Below are positions 16,643-24,181 of a stretch of DNA of 64,000 nucleotides, piece after piece. The translations under genes and the position numbers were made by a program. The notes under the pieces were generated by a model. That model was not told the DNA's origin and ran no database searches. It was given only the letters and a program-made list of their open reading frames with translations. The stretch comes from Chitinophaga solisilvae (GTDB lineage Bacteria; Bacteroidota; Bacteroidia; Chitinophagales; Chitinophagaceae), in assembly GCF_009928525.1 (NCBI RefSeq), contig NZ_JAABOK010000003.1:62001-126000 (forward strand), in the 5' to 3' direction. The first letter of the stretch is position 1, and every line of letters starts with the position of its first letter.

Positions 16643-17596
16643 ATGCTTCCTTTTTCCAATATGCCCTATGGCCCCGCTCCTGCCTGGTGTTTCCCGTTAA
16701 CAGAAGCCTGTATGTACATCATAACGGCCATATGCGTATGGCATGCATACAGAAAAGGGATCGGGCATATATCCTGGCTGCTGGGCGGCCTGTGTTTCGG
16801 GCTATTGCTGGAATACATCAATGTATACACCAGCAGTGGTTATTTTTATGGCCGGTTCACCATCATGCTGGGAACGGCGCCACGCAACATACCGTTCTGT
16901 ATTGGCTGCGGATGGGCTGTAATCATATATTCGTCAAGGTTATTTTCCGACCGGTTAGGCTTACCACTATGGGCGGCCGCTGCACTGGATAGCCTGCTGG
17001 CGCTCAATATTGATCTCAGTATGGATGTTGTGGCTTACCGGTTACATATGTGGCATTGGGACTGGGTCAGCCGCGGCCTTCCGGGAAGCGCTTTGAGTGG
17101 TCAGTGGTTTGGCGTGCCGTATGGCAATTTCTATGGCTGGTTATTGGTAGTATTCTTCTACTCACTGTTTGGCAGGCTGCTGGAAAGGATCTCCGGCAAA
17201 GCAGCCTGGAAAGCTGTATTTCCGCTGCTATCGGTTTTACTTTCCCAGATAGCGCTGTACATTTCCCTCTTCCCTCTCGCCGCCCTGTTAAAATCCTTAT
17301 GGGGCATCACCAGTTTGCACCGGCTGATTTTTATACTACTGATGCTGATGGGGTTTGTCTGCGCAGGTTTCCGCAGGCGGCAGCCCGTGGCAGCTGCACC
17401 ATGGCCGCTGGCAGCCTGGATAGTACCAGTATGGTTCCACGTGTATTTTTTATGTTGGCTGTTTTTAGGCGGATTTTCGGGAGAAAATAATCTCATGACC
17501 ACTGCCGCTGTGCTGAATGCCACTATCGGCCTGCTGATACACCTCCCCCAGCTATTCAGAAAACCCGGCATAACTTTTTTAACAGACAGGCGTTAA
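16643..17596 (+). CDS. Multi-pass membrane protein resembling carotenoid synthesis proteins (CruF/DUF422-like)
   Basis: A 317-residue integral membrane protein with about eight or nine hydrophobic segments. The pattern EYINVYTSSGYFYGRF, then RNIPFCIGCGWAVIIYSSR, then SLLALNIDLSMDVVAYRL followed by WFGVPYGNFYGWLLVVFFYS, recalls the carotenoid 1,2-hydratase/bisanhydrobacterioruberin hydratase (CruF, PF04240) family, in which these acidic and GVP.xNF.GW motifs are conserved. The match is by eye and distant. No other carotenoid gene is nearby, so a lipid-related membrane function is equally possible. It is followed after 34 bp by cardiolipin synthase on the same strand. Confidence 0.55.
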   Translation: MLPFSNMPYGPAPAWCFPLTEACMYIITAICVWHAYRKGIGHISWLLGGLCFGLLLEYINVYTSSGYFYGRFTIMLGTAPRNIPFCIGCGWAVIIYSSRLFSDRLGLPLWAAAALDSLLALNIDLSMDVVAYRLHMWHWDWVSRGLPGSALSGQWFGVPYGNFYGWLLVVFFYSLFGRLLERISGKAAWKAVFPLLSVLLSQIALYISLFPLAALLKSLWGITSLHRLIFILLMLMGFVCAGFRRRQPVAAAPWPLAAWIVPVWFHVYFLCWLFLGGFSGENNLMTTAAVLNATIGLLIHLPQLFRKPGITFLTDRR

Positions 17597-17630
17597 GTAT
17601 TTTACAGGAAATTTTAAACTTTACACCGGG

Positions 17631-19112
17631 GTGCATACGCTCATCAATTATCTTACGGGAACAGACCTCCACATTTATATCAAGGCCGGCAGCCTGATAC
17701 TGATTATCCTTACTTTTCTGGGTGTGGTAGGTACCATCCTGCTGGAAAACCGTAATCCGGTAAAAGCGATAGCTTACATATTGCTGCTTGTTTTTGTTCC
17801 CATTGTGGGGTTGATCGTCTACTATTACCTTGGCCGGGATCTTCGGAAAAAGCGGCGTTTTACGCTTAAAGGCAGCAAGGATGAAATACTGTTCGCCAAG
17901 TACTGGCAGTCACAACGCCATGAGATGGAGCAGTTGCAGCTTGAGTTGCGGCAGCACGCAGGGAGTAAACAGGAACTATCCGCTATGCTGCTGAATACCC
18001 GTCAGTCTATTCTCACCAAAAACAATGAAGTAAAACTGCTGATTAACGGAGAAGAAAAATTTCCCGAAGTTATGGCAGCATTACGCGCGGCACAACACCA
18101 TATCCATATTGAATACTACATGTTAAGCGCAGATGATGTGGGAAATGAAGTGGCTGAAATTCTTAAGGAGAAACTCAATCAGGGCGTGCAGGTGCGTTTC
18201 GTATATGATGCCATGGGAAGTGACAGGATCCGTAAAATTCCCCGGATGCTGAAGGAGAACGGCGCCCGCGTTTATACCTTTTCGCCGGTAAGAGTGGATT
18301 TTTACCTGAATGCTAACTACCGCAATCACAGGAAGATTATTGTCATTGACGGAAAGGTGGGTTTTGTAGGCGGCATTAACCTGGATGACCGCTACATCAA
18401 TAACGGGAAACATCGGTTATACTGGCGGGATACGCACCTGAAAATTATGGGCGATGCCGTCAATCTTTTACAGTTACAGTTTCTCATGAGTTACCGGTAT
18501 TGCAGCAAGGAGGTTTTTCCTTTTGAAGCGCCTTATTTTCTCCGGAATGTACCGTTCACAGGGGCGTGTTATACAGACATTGTTGCCAGCGGGCCGGATT
18601 CAGACTGGCCCATGGCTATGCAATGTATACTGATGGCTATTAACGTTGCCAGACACCGGATCAGGATTACCAATCCGTATTTTATTCCGACGGAAGAATT
18701 ACTGACAGCGCTGCAGATAGCTGCTCAGGCAGGCAAGGATGTACAGCTGCTGCTTCCCCTGAAGGGAGATTCCTTTATAGTGCAGCATGCCGCATTATCT
18801 TACATGAAACCGTTGCTGGCTGCTGGTGTGAAAGTATTTTTCTACACGCGTGGGTTTATTCATGCCAAAACAATGGTAATAGATGATAACCTGGCCTGGG
18901 TCAGCTCTGTAAATTTTGATAACCGCAGCTTTTTTCTCAATTGCGAAATCGGTGCATTGGTATATGACAAAGAAGTAGCTGCGCGGCTGAACCGCGCATT
19001 TGATGAAGATCTGCTGTATTCGCTGCCGGTGCAGGAAACCAGGTGGAATAAGCGGAATGTGGCCAAGCGGTTCATGGATTCTGTCTGCCGCCTGCTGACG
19101 CCTTTATTATAG
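17631..19112 (+). CDS. cls: Cardiolipin synthase (phospholipase D family)
   Basis: Condenses two phosphatidylglycerol molecules into cardiolipin and glycerol in the inner membrane. The 493 residues have two N-terminal membrane helices (about 18-36 and 44-66), a basic stretch, and two HKD phosphodiesterase motifs beginning at His233 (HRKIIVIDG, followed by VGGINLDDRYI) and His411 (HAKTMVIDD, followed by SSVNFDNRSF). The order and length are standard. The start codon is GTG; there is no upstream ATG in frame and the first helix begins soon after. It probably shares a transcript with the upstream membrane-protein gene, and ends 1 bp from the convergent acidic-protein gene. Confidence 0.93.
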   Translation: MHTLINYLTGTDLHIYIKAGSLILIILTFLGVVGTILLENRNPVKAIAYILLLVFVPIVGLIVYYYLGRDLRKKRRFTLKGSKDEILFAKYWQSQRHEMEQLQLELRQHAGSKQELSAMLLNTRQSILTKNNEVKLLINGEEKFPEVMAALRAAQHHIHIEYYMLSADDVGNEVAEILKEKLNQGVQVRFVYDAMGSDRIRKIPRMLKENGARVYTFSPVRVDFYLNANYRNHRKIIVIDGKVGFVGGINLDDRYINNGKHRLYWRDTHLKIMGDAVNLLQLQFLMSYRYCSKEVFPFEAPYFLRNVPFTGACYTDIVASGPDSDWPMAMQCILMAINVARHRIRITNPYFIPTEELLTALQIAAQAGKDVQLLLPLKGDSFIVQHAALSYMKPLLAAGVKVFFYTRGFIHAKTMVIDDNLAWVSSVNFDNRSFFLNCEIGALVYDKEVAARLNRAFDEDLLYSLPVQETRWNKRNVAKRFMDSVCRLLTPLL

Positions 19113-19113
19113 A

Positions 19114-19515
19114 TCAGTATTTTTCTTCGTCTTCGTCCAGGAATTCACCATTGTCTTCTTCCAGATCTTCGTGCCTGTCACCACCAATACTGTACAGGTT
19201 GTTTTCTTCATCTTCCTCTCCTATTGCTTCTTCCTCATCGTCGAGCTCAGCGCCGGGTACATCAAGGTCATCGCCGGTTTTATCCTGGCGCCAGGTTTCT
19301 TCCTGTTCATCACTTTTACGCGGGCTTTTCTTTTTAGCAGGCGGCAATTCGCTATTATGGCGGAAGGAGCCGGTTACCTCATCCATGTCAATATCCACTT
19401 CGTTATTCCTGTTTCCTTTACTCATGATATCATCGCCGGCAGGATATTCGGGGTATCCCGGAAATTCTTTTTCTTCTTCCTGCTTTTTGCCGGGTTTATT
19501 TTTTTTATCAGCCAT
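19114..19515 (-). CDS. Highly acidic, low-complexity hypothetical protein
   Basis: A 133-residue protein from ATG 19515; ATG 19524 would add three residues, and a longer frame to 19584 looks unlikely to be coding. The N terminus is lysine-rich (MADKKNKPGKKQ), the middle contains GSFRHNSELPPAKKKSPRK, and the C-terminal 50 residues are dominated by Glu and Asp. It is predicted to be disordered and soluble. I know no function; the charge pattern would suit nucleic acid mimicry or chaperone-like binding, but this is speculation. It lies tail-to-tail with cls, 1 bp away, and downstream of the anti-sigma-like gene on the same strand. Confidence 0.65.
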   Translation of the reverse strand: MADKKNKPGKKQEEEKEFPGYPEYPAGDDIMSKGNRNNEVDIDMDEVTGSFRHNSELPPAKKKSPRKSDEQEETWRQDKTGDDLDVPGAELDDEEEAIGEEDEENNLYSIGGDRHEDLEEDNGEFLDEDEEKY

Positions 19516-19620
19516 AGCATTCATTTTTATAGGAATGAAAATAGAAAATGCCATGCCATACGTATGCATGGCAATAGATAACAATGGGGCGCCGGGGATT
19601 GTTCTTACGGCGTGGCTGCT

Positions 19621-20889
19621 TTAAGGTTTTCTGCCGGTGAGGGTAACTTGTACAGATACTCCGGCAGAGAATAATCTGATGTGTCCATAACCTACCCCAT
19701 GGAGTGGAATTTTTGCATAAGGTTGCACTCCCAGCAGTATACGGTGAGACACGGGGCGTTGATACAGGAGGCCGGCATTGAGAATACTAAGGTAGTGCTG
19801 GTTTTCATTTTCGTAATTTTTCTCTGCCTGCGGGCCGTATTTGTAGGTAAACCGGTATTTTTCGCGGAGCATCAGGTAATTGGACAGGCCGGCGGTGGCA
19901 CTGAATCTGTTTTTACCTGCCTGCAGGAAAGTATAGTTGATGTTGAGTGGTATATCTATCACATCACAATCTGCATTTATTCTTATCAGCGTTCCGGAGG
20001 GATAGGTATTACCGTTCCAGCGGTCGTAATCTTTCGGAGGGGCGGTATATATTTTTTTACTGTAGATGATTCCGCTGGTGACAAAGAGTTTTTTGTTGAA
20101 ATAATAATGCAGCAGTATGCCTGCGTTAAAACCGATGTTACCGTATTTAAAGGAAGGCGCCACGCTGAGGTCCGGTCCCAATGTAAGACCTATGTACCAG
20201 TTTTTTCTTTTAGGTTCCGCCGCTTTTGCTGCAGCAGTATCCTTTTCGCTGAATGCAGCCTGATAGATGGCTGGTGGCTGTTCATTTATTTTCGTATAGC
20301 CGTTAACGTTGTTTATATCTGCTGCCGTTTCTATTTTCGTATAGTCGTTATAGTTATCTTCCATCATACGCACCTTTTCCAGGCTTTCTATTCCAATGAA
20401 GGCTGTTCCGGTAGTAATACCACCTGGTTCCTGCGCTTTTGTCTCTTTCTTCTTCACCTCTGCCGGGACAGGTAACGTAAATTTGTGTTTTTTACCTGTT
20501 ACCAATACTTCTTCCTTGTGCGCGGGTAAAGAATCGGCTGATGTTCCACGTGGAACATCCTGCAGATTTTCATGCACGGTGCCCTGCAATGCGACAACCT
20601 GGGAGGTTCCTGCCCCCTGCCGTTGTTGTACCGGAGTATCCTGTTTGATTATTGGCTGACTGGAAGATGAGTAAGAAGACGGAGTCGTATTTTGCTGTAA
20701 AAGCCACCAGGTCAGGCCGGCAGTTAATACCAGGATAGCTGCTGCAGCCCATCTCCACCAGATAATGACCGGCTTGCGCTCCTCGTCTTTATCCAGCAGC
20801 GATTCCATCTTCTTCCAGGCATCCTGGTCAAAGGGATAATCAGCTTCACTCAGCTTCTTACGGATACTATCTTCAAATTCTTCACTCAT
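19621..20889 (-). CDS. Anti-sigma-like membrane protein with C-terminal beta-barrel-like domain
   Basis: A 422-residue protein. Residues 1-40 (MSEEFEDSIRKKLSEADYPF, then DQDAWKKMESLL) resemble the short cytosolic sigma-binding region seen in many Bacteroidota proteins encoded next to ECF sigma factors. A tryptophan-rich membrane helix spans about 43-65. A long Ser/Thr/Gln-rich linker follows. The last ~190 residues look like a PorT/OmpA-type eight-stranded beta barrel (GLTLGPDLSVAPSF, with alternating aromatic strands). It overlaps the sigma gene by 8 bp, so the two are coupled. An intact parS palindrome lies inside the coding sequence, where it encodes DVPRGTS near residue 112. Confidence 0.75.
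   Translation of the reverse strand: MSEEFEDSIRKKLSEADYPFDQDAWKKMESLLDKDEERKPVIIWWRWAAAAILVLTAGLTWWLLQQNTTPSSYSSSSQPIIKQDTPVQQRQGAGTSQVVALQGTVHENLQDVPRGTSADSLPAHKEEVLVTGKKHKFTLPVPAEVKKKETKAQEPGGITTGTAFIGIESLEKVRMMEDNYNDYTKIETAADINNVNGYTKINEQPPAIYQAAFSEKDTAAAKAAEPKRKNWYIGLTLGPDLSVAPSFKYGNIGFNAGILLHYYFNKKLFVTSGIIYSKKIYTAPPKDYDRWNGNTYPSGTLIRINADCDVIDIPLNINYTFLQAGKNRFSATAGLSNYLMLREKYRFTYKYGPQAEKNYENENQHYLSILNAGLLYQRPVSHRILLGVQPYAKIPLHGVGYGHIRLFSAGVSVQVTLTGRKP
20542..20557. promoter_or_regulatory. parS-like ParB binding site A
   Basis: Perfect 16-bp palindrome TGTTCCACGTGGAACA (20 bp if flanking GA/TC is counted), fitting the bacterial parS pattern tGTTnCACGTGnAACa. It lies inside the anti-sigma-like gene. 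Confidence 0.85.
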
Positions 20890-21472
20890 TATTATTAACT
20901 GAATAATTTACGGCTACATCGGTTGTTCCACGGGTAGCCGCAGCATGCATAATTTTCTCCTGCAGTATTTTTTTTGCTTTAAACAGATTGGATTTCGATG
21001 TTCCTGCAGAAATTCCCAACATCGCGGCTATTTCATGGTGCTGAAAACCTTCCATTACATAGAGATTAAAAACGGTACGATAGGCCGGAGATAAAGTTTG
21101 AACAAGTTTTAAAATTTCATCGTAGGAAAGTTTGTCTACAATTTTATCATCTGTACCCAGGTCATACACCTGATCAACATCATCGGTAAAGGCCAGTTTC
21201 TTTTTACTTCTCAGATAATCAATAGCAGTGTTCACCATAATTTTTCCCAGCCATGTTTTGAAAGACCGGCTCTTGTCGAAAGACGCTATGTGCTGGAAAA
21301 TTTTCAGAAAGCCGTCGTTCATAATTTCAATGGCTTCATTCCTACCCGGAGCATATCGCATGCATATACTTAAAGCATACCCGAAAAATTTACGGTATAA
21401 CAATTCCTGACTGTTGCGTTCCTTTTTGCAACAGCCGTTAATCAATTCATTAATTTGGTTCAGGTCTTCCAC
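20882..21472 (-). CDS. ECF-type RNA polymerase sigma factor
   Basis: A 196-residue sigma-70 family factor of the extracytoplasmic function group. Region 2 contains YRKFFGYALSICMRYAPGRNEAIEIMNDGFLKIF and FKTWLGKIMVNTAIDYLR; region 4 contains LSPAYRTVFNLYVMEGFQHHEIAAMLGIS, the helix-turn-helix that reads the -35 region. It is first in a two-gene unit with the anti-sigma-like membrane protein (8-bp overlap), the usual sign of signal-controlled sigma release. Upstream, 21473-21530 is A/T-rich but I see no convincing promoter box. Confidence 0.93.
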   Translation of the reverse strand: MEDLNQINELINGCCKKERNSQELLYRKFFGYALSICMRYAPGRNEAIEIMNDGFLKIFQHIASFDKSRSFKTWLGKIMVNTAIDYLRSKKKLAFTDDVDQVYDLGTDDKIVDKLSYDEILKLVQTLSPAYRTVFNLYVMEGFQHHEIAAMLGISAGTSKSNLFKAKKILQEKIMHAAATRGTTDVAVNYSVNNNE

Positions 21473-21847
21473 AAATAATTTCTTACCTGTCTGTATCTAA
21501 AAACATTCTAACACACACTTTCACTGGAAAAAATTTTTTCATTTACATAAATAGGTAATTAAGGTAATATAGATACGAAGCTGGTTAAGAAAGGGTTGCC
21601 TTTACTGAAAAACTATACCGTCGTTCAAAAACGCCCTTTTTAGCCCCATACAGCCAGCTAGTGGCTTTTTGAATAGTTGGTATTGCTCAGGCCCCGATCT
21701 TTGAAATTTACCCCATTTCCAGAGGTCGATTTTTCGGAATTTTATCAAATTTTGATGCTTTTCTACCTGTTTTAAACTTTCAGTCCATCAAAAATAAAAA
21801 GGCGGTCTGAGAAATTCAGACCGCCTTTTCAGAATGACTTTTTATTT
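21473..21847. other. Intergenic region between sigma factor and mnmG
   Basis: 375 bp without a gene. Apart from the mnmG terminator at its right edge I see only A/T-rich sequence and short inverted repeats; no RNA gene is recognised. Confidence 0.6.
21790..21829 (-). terminator. Rho-independent terminator of mnmG
   Basis: On the minus strand a 14-bp stem (AAAAGGCGGTCTGA at 21797-21810 with its complement at 21816-21829) has a 5-nt loop and is followed by a T run. The same GGCGGTCT stem core occurs in the terminator at 62697-62722. Confidence 0.9.
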
Positions 21848-23716
21848 TTATCGCCCCATGTACACCATCAGAATCTGTACATCGCTGGGATTCACTCCGC
21901 TGATTCTGCTGGCTTGTCCAAGTGTATGCGGACGAATTTTATTAAATTTCTGTTTCGCCTCACTCGACAGCGAAACCAGTTTCGAATAATCAAAGTTATC
22001 CGGGATGATGAGATCTTCCAACTGGCTCATTTTCTTTACCAGTTCATTTTCCTTTTCAATATACACATCGTACTTGATCTGGATTTCCGCCTGCTCTAAC
22101 GCTTCTTTACTGAAGGCGGCCAGTGCCTGTTCTATTTTGGGCACGTTGGCTTTCATAGAGAAAATATCCAGGTTAGGGCGTAACAAAATCTGGTGCGCCT
22201 TCTGTTTTTGTGAAAGCGGAGCAGAAGATTTCTCTGTCAGTAAACCACCAATTTCTTCCGGTTCTATAGATAATTCCTTTAGAATGGATTTAATCTGAGC
22301 AACCTGTTCCTTTTTTTGTTGTACCCGCTGCATTCTTTCTTCAGATGCAAGTCCTACCTGGTAACTCTTCTCTGTCAGACGCAGATCTGCGTTATCCTGG
22401 CGAAGCAGGGTCCGGAACTCTGCCCTGGAAGTGAACATACGGTAGGGTTCTTCAGTCCCCTTGTTGATAAGATCGTCAATTAACACGCCTATATAGGCTT
22501 CACTTCTTTTCAGGATAAACGGATCCTGCTCTTTTGCCTTCAGGTGAGCGTTCATACCCGCCATGAGTCCCTGGCAGGCAGCTTCTTCATATCCTGTGGT
22601 ACCATTAATCTGTCCGGCAAAAAAGAGGTTCTGCACATGTTTGGTTTCGAGCGAAAACTGCAGCTGGGTAGGTGGAAAGAAATCATACTCAATTGCGTAT
22701 CCAGGTCTGAACATCCGGCAGTTTTCAAAACCAGGCACGAGGCGTAATGCTTTCATCTGCACATCTTCAGGCAATGAAGTAGAGAAGCCATTTACATAGA
22801 TCTCTACCGTATCCCAACCTTCCGGTTCTACAAATAACTGATGCCGCTCTCTTTCTGCGAAGCGGTTAATTTTATCTTCAATGCTTGGGCAGTAACGAGG
22901 ACCAGTTCCCTGGATGCGTCCCTGGAACATGGGGGATCTGTCAAAACCCGTACGTAACATTTCATGTACTGCTTCGCTGGTGTAGGTAATCCAGCAGCTT
23001 CGTTGCTGCGCTGGTTTTATTCTCTCTACATCCAGGTAGGAAAACCCTACTATTTCATCGTCTCCCTTTTGTTCTTCCATCCTGGAATAATCCAGGCTAC
23101 GGCCGTCGATTCGGGGAGGAGTTCCCGTTTTCAGACGATCACTTTCAAAACCCAGGGAAACCAGCTGTTCAGTGATACCGGTGGCTGCCTTCTCCGCAAC
23201 GCGGCCACCGCCAAATTGCTTATCCCCTATGTGGATCACTCCATTCAGGAAAGTTCCGTTGGTAAGTACTACTGCCTTAGCCTTAATCTCATGACCAAGC
23301 CCGGTAATAACACCATAACAACGCCCATCTTTCACGAGCAGCCCTTTTACCATGTCCTGGTAAAAGTCCACATTGGGTGTTTTCTCCAGGGCTTCTCTCC
23401 ATTTAGCGGCAAACAGCATCCTGTCATTCTGGGTACGGGGGCTCCACATGGCTGGCCCTTTAGAACGGTTCAGCATCCTGAATTGGATCATGGACTGGTC
23501 CGTTACAATACCGGAGTACCCACCCAATGCATCTATTTCTCTCACGATCTGCCCTTTGGCAATGCCCCCCATGGCAGGGTTACAACTCATCTGAGCGATG
23601 GTTTGCATATTCATGGTCACCAATAAAACTTTGGAGCCCATATTGGCTGCAGCAGCTGCCGCTTCACAGCCAGCATGTCCTGCACCTACAACAATTATAT
23701 CGTACGTTGGAAACAT
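21848..23716 (-). CDS. mnmG: tRNA uridine-34 5-carboxymethylaminomethyl synthesis enzyme MnmG (GidA)
   Basis: An FAD-dependent enzyme that, with MnmE, installs the cmnm5 group on U34 of several tRNAs. From ATG 23716 the protein is 622 residues, the usual length, beginning MFPTYDIIVVGAGHAGCEAA with the dinucleotide-binding GxGxxG motif. Later come NPAMGGIAKGQIVREIDALGG, the FLNG and GGGR segments, FAGQINGTTGYEEAACQGL and the C-terminal SRISGVNPSDV motif. The frame is open further to an ATG at 23794, but that start is made by the parS palindrome and adds an atypical N terminus. The putative promoter box at 23735-23742 also favours 23716. mnmG is often found near chromosomal origins. Confidence 0.96.
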   Translation of the reverse strand: MFPTYDIIVVGAGHAGCEAAAAAANMGSKVLLVTMNMQTIAQMSCNPAMGGIAKGQIVREIDALGGYSGIVTDQSMIQFRMLNRSKGPAMWSPRTQNDRMLFAAKWREALEKTPNVDFYQDMVKGLLVKDGRCYGVITGLGHEIKAKAVVLTNGTFLNGVIHIGDKQFGGGRVAEKAATGITEQLVSLGFESDRLKTGTPPRIDGRSLDYSRMEEQKGDDEIVGFSYLDVERIKPAQQRSCWITYTSEAVHEMLRTGFDRSPMFQGRIQGTGPRYCPSIEDKINRFAERERHQLFVEPEGWDTVEIYVNGFSTSLPEDVQMKALRLVPGFENCRMFRPGYAIEYDFFPPTQLQFSLETKHVQNLFFAGQINGTTGYEEAACQGLMAGMNAHLKAKEQDPFILKRSEAYIGVLIDDLINKGTEEPYRMFTSRAEFRTLLRQDNADLRLTEKSYQVGLASEERMQRVQQKKEQVAQIKSILKELSIEPEEIGGLLTEKSSAPLSQKQKAHQILLRPNLDIFSMKANVPKIEQALAAFSKEALEQAEIQIKYDVYIEKENELVKKMSQLEDLIIPDNFDYSKLVSLSSEAKQKFNKIRPHTLGQASRISGVNPSDVQILMVYMGR

Positions 23717-23734
23717 AATAATAAAAAGAAAGTG

Positions 23735-23742
23735 CAAAATTA
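23735..23742 (-). promoter_or_regulatory. Putative -7 promoter box of mnmG
   Basis: On the minus strand it reads TAATTTTG (TAnnTTTG), ending 18 nt before ATG 23716. It supports that start codon over the upstream one at 23794. No clear -33 element is seen. Confidence 0.5.
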
Positions 23743-23777
23743 CGGAGAAGAAGGCACATTGTGGAGATAAACTCGAA

Positions 23778-23793
23778 TGTTCCACGTGGAACA
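23778..23793. promoter_or_regulatory. parS-like ParB binding site B
   Basis: Perfect TGTTCCACGTGGAACA. On the minus strand it supplies the spurious upstream ATG of the mnmG frame, reading M-F-H-V-E-H. Confidence 0.85.
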
Positions 23794-23826
23794 TTTTTTA
23801 TTATATCCTGGCATAAAAAAGAGGCA

Positions 23827-23842
23827 TGTTCCACGTGGAACA
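23827..23842. promoter_or_regulatory. parS-like ParB binding site C
   Basis: Perfect TGTTCCACGTGGAACA, 49 bp from site B. Flanking GAGG and CCTC extend the inverted repeat with one mismatch. Confidence 0.85.
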
Positions 23843-24102
23843 TACCTCGCCGGAAATGGTTAATTTGGACAAAAGCCTATTTCTTGAGTGTGCAATTTTT
23901 GGGAGTCAAACAGGATGCCCGGTATTTTCAATAAATAGGAAACTCTTTATGTATGATGTAATGTTTAATAATCCGTTTCAGTATTAAACTCCATTCCCTG
24001 GAAAAAGTACCAATACAATAGGAAAAACTCCAGCTGCATTTATCCAGAGGTAATCTTGAAATTATATACACAAAAACAAGCTAAAGAGTACCCCTTTCCC
24101 CA

Positions 24103-24150
24103 TAAAATAAAAAGAGGATGTTCCACGTGGAACATCCTCTTTTTATTTTA
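24103..24150 (-). terminator. 48-bp perfect palindrome: ybeY terminator with a parS site at its centre
   Basis: 24103-24126 is the exact reverse complement of 24127-24150. The centre is a parS site; outside it GAGGA/TCCTC and an A-rich/T-rich flank extend the stem. On the minus strand, 32 bp past the ybeY stop codon, this is a GC-containing stem followed by a T-rich tail, so it should act as an intrinsic terminator. By symmetry it could act on either strand. Confidence 0.75.
24119..24134. promoter_or_regulatory. parS-like ParB binding site D
   Basis: Perfect TGTTCCACGTGGAACA at the centre of the 48-bp palindrome. Confidence 0.85.
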
Positions 24151-24165
24151 AAAACATTTTCCTTT

Positions 24166-24181
24166 TGTTCCACGTGGAACA
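24166..24181. promoter_or_regulatory. parS-like ParB binding site E
   Basis: Perfect TGTTCCACGTGGAACA ending at the base next to the ybeY stop codon, 47 bp from site D. Sites B and C are 49 bp apart, so B/C and D/E form two similarly spaced pairs. Confidence 0.85.

Larger units (their letters stand above)
23717..24181. other. Intergenic region with four parS-like sites
   Basis: 465 bp between the mnmG start and the ybeY stop. It contains four parS palindromes, the mnmG promoter box, a DnaA-box-like TTATCCAGA at 24040-24048, and a 48-bp perfect palindrome. No open frame looks real. Confidence 0.7.

Noticed and set aside
17434-17443. GTTCCACGTG as a further parS site
   Set aside because: Only the left half and centre match; the right half (TATTTT) does not.
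20924-20939. TGTTCCACGGGTAGCC as a further parS site
   Set aside because: The centre is CACGGG and the right half is wrong; it is the coding sequence of the sigma factor.
23717-23794. N-terminal extension of MnmG to ATG 23794
   Set aside because: The start lies in a parS palindrome and the added residues are not part of the family; the promoter box lies inside the extension.
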